This document shows positions 35,579 to 43,690 of a stretch of DNA of 64,000 bases, piece by piece (position 1 is the first letter of the stretch; each line of letters starts with the position of its first letter). This stretch comes from Roseateles asaccharophilus (GTDB lineage: Bacteria; Pseudomonadota; Gammaproteobacteria; Burkholderiales; Burkholderiaceae_C), in assembly GCF_004362405.1 (NCBI RefSeq), contig NZ_SNXE01000008.1:62001-126000 (forward strand), written 5' to 3'. The translations under genes were made by a program, and so were the position numbers. The notes beneath the pieces were generated by a model that saw only the letters and a list, made by a program, of their open reading frames with translations, did no database searches and had not been told where the DNA came from.

Positions 35579-35740
35579 GATCTTGTCTCCTACGTGTTGG
35601 TCGGCGCCCCGCTCACGTGGCTGGGGCGCATCGGTTCATGTCGCGGCCCGGCTGGGTCGCGATGTCGGAGGGCGCGCGCAGGGCGCCGCGTCAGCAAGGG
35701 GACCCGCGGGCGCTGCAGTGCGGCCGCGGGCCATGAGGTT

Positions 35741-36097
35741 TTAGAGGTAGTCCTCGCGGCGGGGCGAGAACTGGTCCAGCAGGCTGCTGTTCGGTTCCAG
35801 GGCCCGCACGCCATGTGGGGTCAGGCGGGGGGCCACGAAGGCATCGCCGGCGCGGATCACGCGCTTGACGCCGCCCACATCGCATTCAAAGGCGCCGCTG
35901 AGGCAGAAGGCGATCTGGTCATGTGCATCGTGCGCATGCACCGTGCCCACGGCACCCTGGTCGAACTGCACCAGCACCGACATCAGCTCGGGCGTGTGGC
36001 CGACGATCTTGCGGCGGATGCCGTCGCCCAGCTCGGTCCAGGGGGTGCTGGCGTCGTCAAAGTACAGAGGGCTGCTGCTGGCAGGTGGGGTGCTCAT
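35741..36097 (-). CDS. kdgF: KdgF, cupin that linearises unsaturated monouronates
   Basis: The 118-residue single-domain cupin catalyses ring opening of 4,5-unsaturated galacturonate to the keto sugar used by KduI. Metal ligands are visible as His54, His56 and Gln61 in VHAHDAHDQ, and His95 in LTPHGVRAL, with the same spacing as in characterised KdgF. The C-terminal FSPRREDYL carries the conserved charged tail. GGAG precedes ATG 36097. First gene of the leftward operon, separated from the receptor gene by 162 bases with no other gene. Its promoter overlaps a KdgR-like palindrome. Confidence 0.9.
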   Translation of the reverse strand: MSTPPASSSPLYFDDASTPWTELGDGIRRKIVGHTPELMSVLVQFDQGAVGTVHAHDAHDQIAFCLSGAFECDVGGVKRVIRAGDAFVAPRLTPHGVRALEPNSSLLDQFSPRREDYL

Positions 36098-36169
36098 GGG
36101 GTCTCCGCTGTCTCATGCCCGCTCGTCGGGCGCGGTGTCGCGATGGGTCGCGAGCCTCGATTTGCAGCG

Positions 36170-36208
36170 ACTATAAGCGCGGAGATTAAAAAATGAAACG
36201 ACGGTTCA
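36170..36208. promoter_or_regulatory. Divergent promoter with KdgR-like operator between kdgF and kduI
   Basis: For kdgF (minus) a TATAGT -10 lies at 36170-36175. The -35 region falls on GTTTCA/TTTCAT of TGAAACGACGGTTCA (36194-36208), a 15-base palindrome with one mismatched pair. CATAAT at 36221-36226 could be the -10 for kduI, with GAAACC just upstream. The same 15-base layout occurs at 16107-16121. Confidence 0.55.
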
Positions 36209-36331
36209 CTAAATAGAAACCATAATTCCGGGAAAGTTCTAGCCTGCGCTAGGCTAGCAAGCATTCGATCCAGACCGGCACACCGCTCCCCCCTTGTTTC
36301 ACCCCGCTGCCGGCGCCAAGGAGACCTTTCG

Positions 36332-37168
36332 ATGGAAATCCGCCAACCGATCCACAGCGCGCATGCCCGCACGCTGGACACCCAGGGCCTGCGTGAGCAG
36401 TTCCTGGTCGAGCAACTCTTCAAGCCCGACGAGACCACGCTGACCTACAGCCAGATCGACCGCATCATCGTGGGCGGCATCATGCCCGTGAATCAGGCGC
36501 TGAGCTTCGCGCCGGAGCTGGGCCGCCACACCGGCACCGACTTCTTTCTGCAGCGCCGCGAGCTGGGCCTGATCAATATCGGCGGCGCCGCCCGCGTCAA
36601 GGTGGACGAGCAGAGCTTCGAGATCGGGCCCCGCGAGGCGCTCTACATCGGCCAGGGCGCCCGCGCGCTGGAGTTCCGCAGCCTGGATCCGGCCCAGCCC
36701 GCCAAGCTCTACTTCAACAGCGCGCCGGCCCACACCGCCTACCCGCACCGCAAGGTGACCCTGGCCGAGGCCTCGCCCGAGACCCTGGGTTCGCCCGAGA
36801 CCAGCAACCGCCGCACCATCTACAAGTTCCTGGTGCCCGATGTGCTGCCCACCTGCCAGCTGCTGATGGGCATGACCCAGCTGGAGCCCGGCAGCCTGTG
36901 GAACACCATGCCCTGCCACACGCACGACCGGCGCATGGAGGTCTACTTCTATTTCGACATGAACGAGAACGCGGTCGTGTTCCACATGCTGGGCGAGCCC
37001 AGCGAGACCCGCCACCTGGTGGTGCGCAACGAGCAGGCCGTGATCAGCCCGAGCTGGAGCATCCACTCCGGCGTGGGCACCCAGGCCTACACCTTCATCT
37101 GGGGCATGGTGGGCGAGAACCAGGTCTTCAAGGACATGGACCATGTCCCGATGAGCGCCCTGCGCTGA
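36332..37168 (+). CDS. kduI: 5-dehydro-4-deoxy-D-glucuronate isomerase
   Basis: Converts DKI (5-keto-4-deoxyuronate) to 2,5-diketo-3-deoxygluconate. The 278-residue cupin-fold enzyme has exactly the E. coli length and zinc ligands His196, His198, Glu203 ([15 protein letters not shown]) and His245. AAGGAG at 36318-36323 sets ATG 36332. First gene of the rightward pectin operon; kduD follows after 17 bases. Confidence 0.97.
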   Translation: MEIRQPIHSAHARTLDTQGLREQFLVEQLFKPDETTLTYSQIDRIIVGGIMPVNQALSFAPELGRHTGTDFFLQRRELGLINIGGAARVKVDEQSFEIGPREALYIGQGARALEFRSLDPAQPAKLYFNSAPAHTAYPHRKVTLAEASPETLGSPETSNRRTIYKFLVPDVLPTCQLLMGMTQLEPGSLWNTMPCHTHDRRMEVYFYFDMNENAVVFHMLGEPSETRHLVVRNEQAVISPSWSIHSGVGTQAYTFIWGMVGENQVFKDMDHVPMSALR

Positions 37169-37185
37169 GCCTGGAGAACTACATC

Positions 37186-37947
37186 GTGATCCTTGAGAAC
37201 TTCAATCTGGGCGGCAAGGTCGCCATCGTCACCGGCTGCAACACCGGTCTGGGGCAGGGCATGGCCCGCGCTCTGGCCCAGGCGGGCGCCGACATCGTGG
37301 GCGTCAATGTGTCCGAGCCCAGCGAGACCCGCGCCGAGGTCGAGGGCCTGGGCCGGCGCTTTCTGGACCTGCGCGCCAATCTGTCCGACATCAGCTGCAT
37401 CGAAGGCCTGATTGCCGAGGCCAAGGCCTGGGGCGGGCGCGTGGACATCCTGGTCAACAACGCCGGCATCATCCGTCGCGAAGACGCGATCAAGTTCAGC
37501 GAGAAGGACTGGGACGATGTCATCGACCTGAACCTGAAGACGGTGTTCTTCTTCTCCCAGGCCGTGGCGCGTCAGTACCTCTCGCAGGGCGGCGGCGGCA
37601 AGATCATCAATGTGGCCTCCATGCTGTCCTACCAGGGCGGGGTGCGCGTGCCGTCCTACACCGCCAGCAAGAGCGGCGTCATGGGCATCACCCGGCTGAT
37701 GGCCAATGAATGGGCCCAGCACGGCATCAATGTGAATGCCATCGCGCCCGGCTATATGGCCACCAACAACACCGCGGCCCTGCGCGCCGACGAGGGCCGC
37801 AACACGGCCATCCTGGAGCGCATTCCGGCCGGTCGCTGGGGCGTGCCTGACGATCTGGCCGGCCCGGTGGTGTTCCTGGCCTCCAAGGCCTCGGACTATG
37901 TCAACGGCTACACCGTGGCCGTGGACGGTGGCTGGCTGGCGAGATAA
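37186..37947 (+). CDS. kduD: 2-dehydro-3-deoxy-D-gluconate 5-dehydrogenase
   Basis: SDR that reduces 2,5-diketo-3-deoxygluconate to KDG. The 253-residue protein has GCNTGLGQGMARALAQAGAD (NAD site), NNAGIIRRED, a catalytic Ser in NVASMLSYQGG and YTASK. The length equals E. coli KduD. The start is GTG 37186, with GGAG 9 bases upstream; no ATG is available near. It is the last soluble pathway enzyme before the transporter genes. Confidence 0.96.
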   Translation: MILENFNLGGKVAIVTGCNTGLGQGMARALAQAGADIVGVNVSEPSETRAEVEGLGRRFLDLRANLSDISCIEGLIAEAKAWGGRVDILVNNAGIIRREDAIKFSEKDWDDVIDLNLKTVFFFSQAVARQYLSQGGGGKIINVASMLSYQGGVRVPSYTASKSGVMGITRLMANEWAQHGINVNAIAPGYMATNNTAALRADEGRNTAILERIPAGRWGVPDDLAGPVVFLASKASDYVNGYTVAVDGGWLAR

Positions 37948-37950
37948 GGC

Positions 37951-38061
37951 CCACCCCCTACGCGTTGCGCGCGCCGAGGCCAGAGGCCTCGGCCGGCGCC
38001 AGGCACAAACCGTCCCCAGGACTGCTTGAGTCCCGGCGCCGCCCCCTCAAGGGGCGCCCCC
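37951..38061. repeat. GC-rich REP-like palindromic element between kduD and the transporter genes
   Basis: The segment contains CCGAGGCC-AGA-GGCCTCGG (37975-37993) and GCCCC-CTCAAG-GGGC-type dyads ending near 38061. It shares its opening ACCCCCTAC and its CCCCCTCAAGGGG core with the element at 41.1 kb. Such elements are repeated in Burkholderiales intergenic regions. It may form mRNA hairpins within the polycistronic transcript. Confidence 0.5.
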
Positions 38062-38088
38062 AAGAATCACCGACGGAGACACGGTGAC

Positions 38089-38976
38089 ATGTACGAGAAC
38101 AAAAAACTGGGCTTTCTGTTCGTCCTGCCCTTTGTGCTGGGCGTGCTGCTGTTCAAGCTCACGCCCTTCGTGATGAGCTTCGCGCTCAGCTTCACGCAGT
38201 ACGACCTGATCGACCCGCCCGAGTTCGTGGGGCTGCAGAACTACCAGGAACTGGCCACGGCCGATCCGCTGTTCCGCAAGTCCCTGGGCGTGACCCTGCT
38301 GTTTGCCACCCTGGCCGTGCCGCTGCGCGTGGGCTTCGCGCTCTTCATCGCCCATGTGCTGAACTTCAAGCTGCGTGGCATCAACTTCTTCCGCTCGGCC
38401 TTCTACATCCCCTCCATCCTGGGCGGCTCCATCGCGGTGGCGGTGCTGTGGCGCTTCATCTTCGCCAAGAACGGCCTGGTGAATCTGGTCCTGATCAAGC
38501 TGGGCCTGGAGCCCATCGCCTGGCTGGCGGACGAGCACTACAGCATGTGGACCATCGTGCTGCTCTTCACCTGGCAGTTCGGTTCCGCGATGGTGATCTT
38601 TCTGGCGGCGCTGCAGAACGTCTCGATCTCGCTCTACGAGGCGGCCGAGTGCGACGGCGCCAGCAAATGGCAGCAGTTCTGGAAGATCACCGTGCCCCTG
38701 ATCACCCCGGTGATCTTCTTCAACATGATCATGCAGATGGTGCACGCCTTTCAGGAGTTCAACGGGCCCTATGCCATCACCGAGGGCGGGCCGCTGAGCT
38801 CTACCTATGTGCTGGCGCTCTACATCTATGACCAGAGCTTCCGCTTCTTCAATCTGGGCTATGGCGCGGCGCTGAGTTGGGTGCTCTTTGCCCTGGTGGG
38901 CGGCCTGGCCTTGTTCTCCTTCTGGAGCTCCAAGTACTGGGTGTTCTATTCGGGCGAGAAGGAGGTGAAGCGATGA
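38089..38976 (+). CDS. ABC sugar transporter permease 1 (TogM-like, oligogalacturonide)
   Basis: The 295-residue MalF/UgpA-type permease has six hydrophobic helices and the EAA loop YEAAECDGASKWQQFWKITVPLITP (about residues 184-208), which docks to the ATPase. ATG 38089 has GGAG about ten bases upstream; a longer frame from 38026 runs through the repeat. The 4-base overlap (ATGA) with permease 2 implies coupling. Context with kduI, kduD and ogl suggests a TogMNAB-type oligogalacturonide importer. The sugar specificity is inferred. Confidence 0.9.
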   Translation: MYENKKLGFLFVLPFVLGVLLFKLTPFVMSFALSFTQYDLIDPPEFVGLQNYQELATADPLFRKSLGVTLLFATLAVPLRVGFALFIAHVLNFKLRGINFFRSAFYIPSILGGSIAVAVLWRFIFAKNGLVNLVLIKLGLEPIAWLADEHYSMWTIVLLFTWQFGSAMVIFLAALQNVSISLYEAAECDGASKWQQFWKITVPLITPVIFFNMIMQMVHAFQEFNGPYAITEGGPLSSTYVLALYIYDQSFRFFNLGYGAALSWVLFALVGGLALFSFWSSKYWVFYSGEKEVKR

Positions 38977-39935
38977 GCCGACCTCTCGACACCAAGGCCG
39001 AAGTGGCGGGCCGAGCGCCGGGCCGCTCCCAAGCCGGCCCGCATCCCCTCGGGGGATCGACCGACGTAGCCGTCGGGCGAGGGGCCCGCCTGGTGCTGGG
39101 CCGCGACCGCGGCAATGCCTGGCTGCGCTATCTCGCGCTGATCGCGGTGGCCGTGCTCATGCTCTACCCCCTGCTGTGGCTGGTGGGGGCGTCATTCAAG
39201 AGCAACGCCGAGATCTTCACCGAGGTGGGTTTCTGGCCCAGCCGCTTTGATTTCGGCGCCTATGCCAAGGGCTGGAAGACCAGCACCGAGTACACCTTCG
39301 CCACCTATTTCCTGAACAGCTTCCTGATCACCATACCGCGCATCATCGTCACGGTGATCTCCTGCGTGCTGGTGGCCTATGCCTTCGCGCGCTTCGAGTT
39401 CTGGGGCAAGAAGTTCCTCTTCAGCATCATGATCGCCACCATGATGCTGCCCCTGATCGTGCTGCGTCTGCCCCAGTACCTGGTGTTCCGCGAGATCGGC
39501 TGGCTGGACAGCTACCTGCCCCTGATCATCCCGTCCGCCTTCGCCACCGACACCTTCTTCGTGTTCATGCTGGTGCAGTTTCTGCGCGGCATTCCGCGCG
39601 ATATGGAAGAGGCCGCCCAGATCGACGGCTGCAACGCCCTGCAAATGCTCTGGCACATCATCGTGCCCCTGCTCAAGCCGGCCATCATCTCGGTGATCGT
39701 GTTTCAGTTCATCTGGACCATGAACGACTTCATGGGCCCGCTGATCTACCTGGCCTCGGTGGAGAAATACCCGGTCTCGCTGGCGCTGAAGATGAGCATC
39801 GGCGCCACCGAGGAGGTGGAGTGGGCCAATGTGATCGCGATCTCGGTCGTGGCCCTCATTCCCTCGGTGCTGGTGTTCTTTGCGGCGCAGAAGCACTTCA
39901 TCGAAGGTGCCACCAGCAGCGGCGTCAAAGGCTGA
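38973..39935 (+). CDS. ABC sugar transporter permease 2 (TogN-like) with odd N-terminal extension
   Basis: The 320-residue MalG/UgpE-type permease has six helices and the EAA loop MEEAAQIDGCNALQMLWHIIVPLLKP (about 210-235). Family members usually start only a few residues before the first helix, which here begins near WLRYLALIAVAVLM (residue 49). Residues 12-40 (RAPGRSQAGPHPLGGSTDVA and flanks) look non-conserved and are coded by a GC-rich repeat element inserted in frame. The ATG overlaps the permease 1 stop. Function is probably kept, since the core is intact. Confidence 0.9.
   Translation: MSRPLDTKAEVAGRAPGRSQAGPHPLGGSTDVAVGRGARLVLGRDRGNAWLRYLALIAVAVLMLYPLLWLVGASFKSNAEIFTEVGFWPSRFDFGAYAKGWKTSTEYTFATYFLNSFLITIPRIIVTVISCVLVAYAFARFEFWGKKFLFSIMIATMMLPLIVLRLPQYLVFREIGWLDSYLPLIIPSAFATDTFFVFMLVQFLRGIPRDMEEAAQIDGCNALQMLWHIIVPLLKPAIISVIVFQFIWTMNDFMGPLIYLASVEKYPVSLALKMSIGATEEVEWANVIAISVVALIPSVLVFFAAQKHFIEGATSSGVKG
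39011..39090. repeat. REP-like element inside the 5' coding region of permease 2
   Basis: GCCGGGCCGCTCCCAAGCC near 39017, then CATCCCCTC-GGGGGAT and CGACCGACG-TAGC-CGTCGGGCG dyads, form nested hairpins. The pattern resembles the intergenic elements at 37.95 and 41.1 kb and common Burkholderiales repeats. Here it is translated, without a stop, as the N-terminal extension of the permease. Confidence 0.5.
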
Positions 39936-39965
39936 CGAAGAAAAGATTAGGACGGAGACAAGAAC

Positions 39966-41096
39966 GTGGCACGACTGAGCCTCAACAAGATAGAAAAGGT
40001 CTACCCCAACGGCTTCAAGGCCGTGCATGGCGTGGACCTGGAAGTACGCGACGGCGAGTTCATGGTGTTTGTCGGCCCCTCGGGCTGCGCCAAGAGCACC
40101 CTGCTGCGCATGATTGCCGGGCTGGAGAGCATCAGCGGTGGCGAGCTCAAGATCGGCGAGAAGACCGTCAACGAGCTGGCGCCAAAGCAGCGCGGCATCG
40201 CCATGGTGTTCCAGAACTATGCGCTCTACCCGCATATGAAGGTCTACGACAACCTGGCCTTCGGTCTGAAGCTGGCGCACACGCCCAAGGCCGAGGTGGA
40301 CCAGCGCGTGCGCCAGGCCGCCAAGCTCCTGGAGATGGAGCATCTGCTGGACCGCTATCCCAAGCAGCTCAGCGGCGGCCAGGCCCAGCGCGTGGCCGTG
40401 GGCCGGGCCATCGTCAAGAAGCCCGATGTGTTCCTGTTTGACGAGCCCCTGTCCAATCTGGACGCCAAGCTGCGCGCCAGCATGCGCGTGCGCCTGACCG
40501 AGCTGCACCGCACCCTGCGCGAGTCGGGCCAGCCCGCCACCACCGTCTACGTGACCCACGACCAGGTGGAGGCCATGACCATGGGCGAACGCATCTGCGT
40601 GCTCAAGGAAGGCGTGATCCAGCAGGTGGACACGCCCACCGCGCTGTACGACCGCCCGGCCAATGCCTTTGTGGCCAGCTTCATCGGCTCGCCCGAGATG
40701 AACATCCATGACGCGCGCCTGCAGGCCCTGGACGATGGCCTGGCCGTGCTGCTGGGCGGCCAGGTTCTGCCCCTGCCGGCGGCCAAGGCGGCCAGGCTGC
40801 AGGGCCGCCCGGCCGCGGCGGCCTCCATCAAGTTCGGCCTACGGCCCGAGCATGTCTCGGTGCTGCCGCGCCCGGGCGCCACCCAGGTGCAGGGCAGGCT
40901 GCGTTTCACCGAGCACATGGGCAGCGAGATCTTTGTGCACTTCGATATTGGCGATGTGCCCATGAGTGCCCGCGTGCCGGCCGATCAGCTGGGCGACCTG
41001 GCCGAGCAGCCGCGCGGCACGCCGCATGCCTTCTGGCTGCAGCTGGCCCAGGCCCATGTCTTCGATGCCGCCAGCGGCGCCAATCTCCTGCTGTGA
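39966..41096 (+). CDS. ABC sugar transporter ATP-binding protein (UgpC/MsmK/TogA-like)
   Basis: The 376-residue MalK-type ATPase has an N-terminal nucleotide-binding domain (1-235) and a C-terminal OB-fold regulatory domain (about 240-376). The signature LSGGQAQRVAVGRAIV, Walker B FLFDEPLSNLD and the H-loop YVTHDQVEAM are all present. The Walker A is GPSGCAKST: codon GCC (Ala) stands where the P-loop glycine of GKS/T normally lies. GTG 39966 is used, with GGAG-type upstream sequence. The family often serves several sugar importers in one cell. Linked to both permeases (30-base gap). Confidence 0.9.
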   Translation: MARLSLNKIEKVYPNGFKAVHGVDLEVRDGEFMVFVGPSGCAKSTLLRMIAGLESISGGELKIGEKTVNELAPKQRGIAMVFQNYALYPHMKVYDNLAFGLKLAHTPKAEVDQRVRQAAKLLEMEHLLDRYPKQLSGGQAQRVAVGRAIVKKPDVFLFDEPLSNLDAKLRASMRVRLTELHRTLRESGQPATTVYVTHDQVEAMTMGERICVLKEGVIQQVDTPTALYDRPANAFVASFIGSPEMNIHDARLQALDDGLAVLLGGQVLPLPAAKAARLQGRPAAAASIKFGLRPEHVSVLPRPGATQVQGRLRFTEHMGSEIFVHFDIGDVPMSARVPADQLGDLAEQPRGTPHAFWLQLAQAHVFDAASGANLLL

Positions 41097-41097
41097 A

Positions 41098-41200
41098 AAA
41101 AACACCCCCTACCGGCTCCGCCGGCCCCCTCAAGGGGGCGCATCCGCAGGCCCGGCAAAGCCGGATCCTCGGACGCCGCTTGGCTCGAGCGGCTGCTTGC
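41098..41200. repeat. REP-like element between the ATPase and binding-protein genes
   Basis: ACCCCCTACCGG-CTC-CGCCGGCCCCC-TCAA-GGGGGCG (from 41104) gives stacked dyads, followed by CCGGCAAAGCCGG (41151-41163) and further CTCGAGCG symmetry. It shares its start and CCCCCTCAAGGGGG core with the element at 37951-38061. No gene lies in this 139-base gap. Confidence 0.5.
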
Positions 41201-41235
41201 GTCGCATGTGCCGCTAAGCCGCATGGAGAACTGAC

Positions 41236-42522
41236 TTGCTAGATCGACGACATCTCCTGCTGGGCGCCGCCGCGCTGCCCCTGGCTGCGTATGCCCAGGC
41301 CCCCACCGTGCTGCGTTTCTCCTGGTGGGGCGGCGCGGCGCGCCATGAGGCCACGCTCAAGGCCATCGCCCTGTTCGAGCGCCGCCATCCCGGCGTGAAG
41401 ATCAAGGCCGAGTACATGGGCTTCAACGGCTATCTGGAGCGGCTGACCACCCAGATCGCCGGCCGCTCCGAGCCGGACGTGATGCAGATCAACTGGGCCT
41501 GGCTGGCCATGTTCAGCAAGCGCGGCAATGGCTTCACCGATCTCGAGGCCCACCGGCAAGACCTGGCCCTGCACCAGTTCGAGGCCGAGGATCTGGCCAT
41601 GGGCCGCGTGGCGGGCAAGCTCAATGCCCTGCCGGTGTCCTACAGCGCCCGCGTCATGCTCTGGAACGAGGCCGCCTTCCAGCGCGCCGGCCTGGCCTTG
41701 CCGCGCAGCTGGGACGAGCTCTTTGCCGCCGGCCCGGTGTTCCGCGCCAAGTATGGCGACAAGGCCTACCCCATCGATGGCGAGCTCTACGACATGATTC
41801 TGCTGGCCCAGAGCTGGGTGCAGCAGAAGTACGGCACGCCCTATGTGGACCCCACGGCGCCGCGCGTGGCCATGAGCCCGGCCGCGGCCCTGGAATGGGT
41901 GCAGGTCTACGAGCGCCTGGTGAACGAGCATGTGGCCGTGCCGCTGCCGCTGCGCGCGGCCCTGGGTGGCGCCGAGAAGCCCACCGAGCAGCAGCAGGAC
42001 TGGGTGCAAGGCCGCTGGGCCGGCAACTACACCTGGGACTCGGTGATCGCGCTGCGCAACTCCACCCTGGACAAGCAGCAGAAGCTGGTGCTGGGCGAGT
42101 TCCCCACCCTGCCGGGCGCGAAAAACAGCGGCATGTTCGGCCGCCCCACGCTGATGTATGCCGTGGGCCGCAACAGCCGCCAGCCGGCCCTGGCCGCGCG
42201 CTTCATCAACTTCCTGCTGACCGACCCGGAGGCCGCCCAGTTGCTGGGCCGCACCCGCGGCCTGCCGGCCGCCAAGAACAGCTTCGAGCTGCTGCAGCAG
42301 GCCGGCAAGCTGCCGCCGCTGGAGCTGGCGGCCTATGAGCAGATCCAGGCCCAGCGCCGGGCGGGCCGCGTGCCCATGCCCTCGCCGCTGTTCGAGCATG
42401 CGCGGCTGCACAAGTTTATGCGCGAGGTCTTCGAGACCGTCGCCTACCGCAAGACCACGGCCGAGGCCGCTGCCAAGCGCCTGGTCGACGAGGGCAATGC
42501 CCTGCTCAACCGCATCAAGTGA
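41236..42522 (+). CDS. ABC sugar transporter substrate-binding protein (TogB-like)
   Basis: The 428-residue periplasmic family 1 binding protein has a short signal peptide (MLDRRHLLLGAAALPLAAYAQ). LRFSWWGGAARHEATLKAIALFERRHPGVKI is the classic extracellular sugar-binding opening, and QINWAWLAMFSK follows. The start is TTG 41236 with GGAG seven bases upstream; the nearby ATG at 41223 meets a stop after three codons. Near-rightward genes are ogl (4 bases after its stop) and the pectinase fusion, so oligogalacturonides are the likely ligand. Confidence 0.89.
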   Translation: MLDRRHLLLGAAALPLAAYAQAPTVLRFSWWGGAARHEATLKAIALFERRHPGVKIKAEYMGFNGYLERLTTQIAGRSEPDVMQINWAWLAMFSKRGNGFTDLEAHRQDLALHQFEAEDLAMGRVAGKLNALPVSYSARVMLWNEAAFQRAGLALPRSWDELFAAGPVFRAKYGDKAYPIDGELYDMILLAQSWVQQKYGTPYVDPTAPRVAMSPAAALEWVQVYERLVNEHVAVPLPLRAALGGAEKPTEQQQDWVQGRWAGNYTWDSVIALRNSTLDKQQKLVLGEFPTLPGAKNSGMFGRPTLMYAVGRNSRQPALAARFINFLLTDPEAAQLLGRTRGLPAAKNSFELLQQAGKLPPLELAAYEQIQAQRRAGRVPMPSPLFEHARLHKFMREVFETVAYRKTTAEAAAKRLVDEGNALLNRIK

Positions 42523-42526
42523 AGCC

Positions 42527-43690
42527 ATGAAGCGCACCGAACGCCAGCTCAAGTTCCTCAGCCGCCAGGACCCCGACACCGGCGCCCGCGTCACCCGCCT
42601 CACGCCCCTGGACGTGACCTGCCACCGCAACTACTTCTATCAGAAGTGCTTCAGCAATGACGGCAGCAAGCTGCTCTTTGCCGGTGGCTTCGACCATCCG
42701 GCCGGCAAGGACTGGAACTACCACCTGCTCGATCTGCAGAACCAGGTGGCGCTGCAGCTGACGGACCAGCCGGGTGAGAACAGCTTTGGCGGCTTTCTCT
42801 CGCCGGACGATAGATATCTGTACTTCGTGCGCCAGGAGCGCCGGCTGATCCGCCTGAGTCTGGCCGATCTCAGCGAGGAGGTGGTCTACACCGTGCCCGA
42901 GGGCTGGGTGGGCTATGGCACCTGGGTCAGCAACAGCGCCTGTACCAAGATGGTGGGCATCGAGATCCATGCCGACGATTGGTTCCCGCTCAACACCTGG
43001 CAAAAGTTCAATGAGATGTTCCACCAGAAGCCGCGCTGCCGGCTCTTCAGCGTGGACCTGGCCACCGGCGAGCGCCGCGTGATCCTGGAGCAGCGCGGCT
43101 GGCTGGGCCATCCGCAGTACCGCCCCTTTGACGACAACACCGTGGCCTATTGCCACGAGGGGCCGCACGACCTGATCGATGCGCGCATGTGGTTCATCAA
43201 CGAGGACGGCACCAACCGCCGCTGCGGCAAGGAACACGCGCCGGGCGAGAGCTGCACCCATGAGTTCTGGGTGCCGGACGGCAGTGCCATGATCTATGTG
43301 AGCTACAAGCACGAGGCGCCCGAGCGCTGGATCTACAGCCTGGATCCGGTCACGCTGGAGAACAAGCTGCTCACCGCGATGCCGCAGTGCTCGCACCTGA
43401 TGAGCAACCATGACGGCAGCCTGATCGTGGGCGATGGCTGCGGGCCGGCCACCGGCGACGCCAGCGCCAGCAACGAGATGCTCACGGGCGACCCCTATCT
43501 GCATCTCTTCGACCTCAAGGCCGGCACCACCCGCCCGATTGCCCGCCACGACAGCAGCTGGGGCGTCTACAAGGACAGCCGCCAGGTCACGCATCCGCAC
43601 CCCAGCTTCACGCCCGACGAGAAGCAGGTGCTCTACAGCTGCGACGCCGAAGGCGAGCCGGCGCTGTACCTGGCCGATCTGCCGGCATGA
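42527..43690 (+). CDS. ogl: Oligogalacturonate lyase (PL22)
   Basis: The cytoplasmic lyase cuts short unsaturated oligogalacturonides to unsaturated monogalacturonate, the substrate of KdgF and KduI. The 387-residue seven-bladed propeller has the family's normal length and blocks CHRNYFYQKCFSNDGSKLLF, DWFPLNTWQKFNEMF and CTHEFWVPDGSAMIYVSY. No signal peptide is present. The product of Ogl feeds the enzymes of both flanking operons. It overlaps the CE8-PL1 gene by 4 bases. Confidence 0.95.
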   Translation: MKRTERQLKFLSRQDPDTGARVTRLTPLDVTCHRNYFYQKCFSNDGSKLLFAGGFDHPAGKDWNYHLLDLQNQVALQLTDQPGENSFGGFLSPDDRYLYFVRQERRLIRLSLADLSEEVVYTVPEGWVGYGTWVSNSACTKMVGIEIHADDWFPLNTWQKFNEMFHQKPRCRLFSVDLATGERRVILEQRGWLGHPQYRPFDDNTVAYCHEGPHDLIDARMWFINEDGTNRRCGKEHAPGESCTHEFWVPDGSAMIYVSYKHEAPERWIYSLDPVTLENKLLTAMPQCSHLMSNHDGSLIVGDGCGPATGDASASNEMLTGDPYLHLFDLKAGTTRPIARHDSSWGVYKDSRQVTHPHPSFTPDEKQVLYSCDAEGEPALYLADLPA

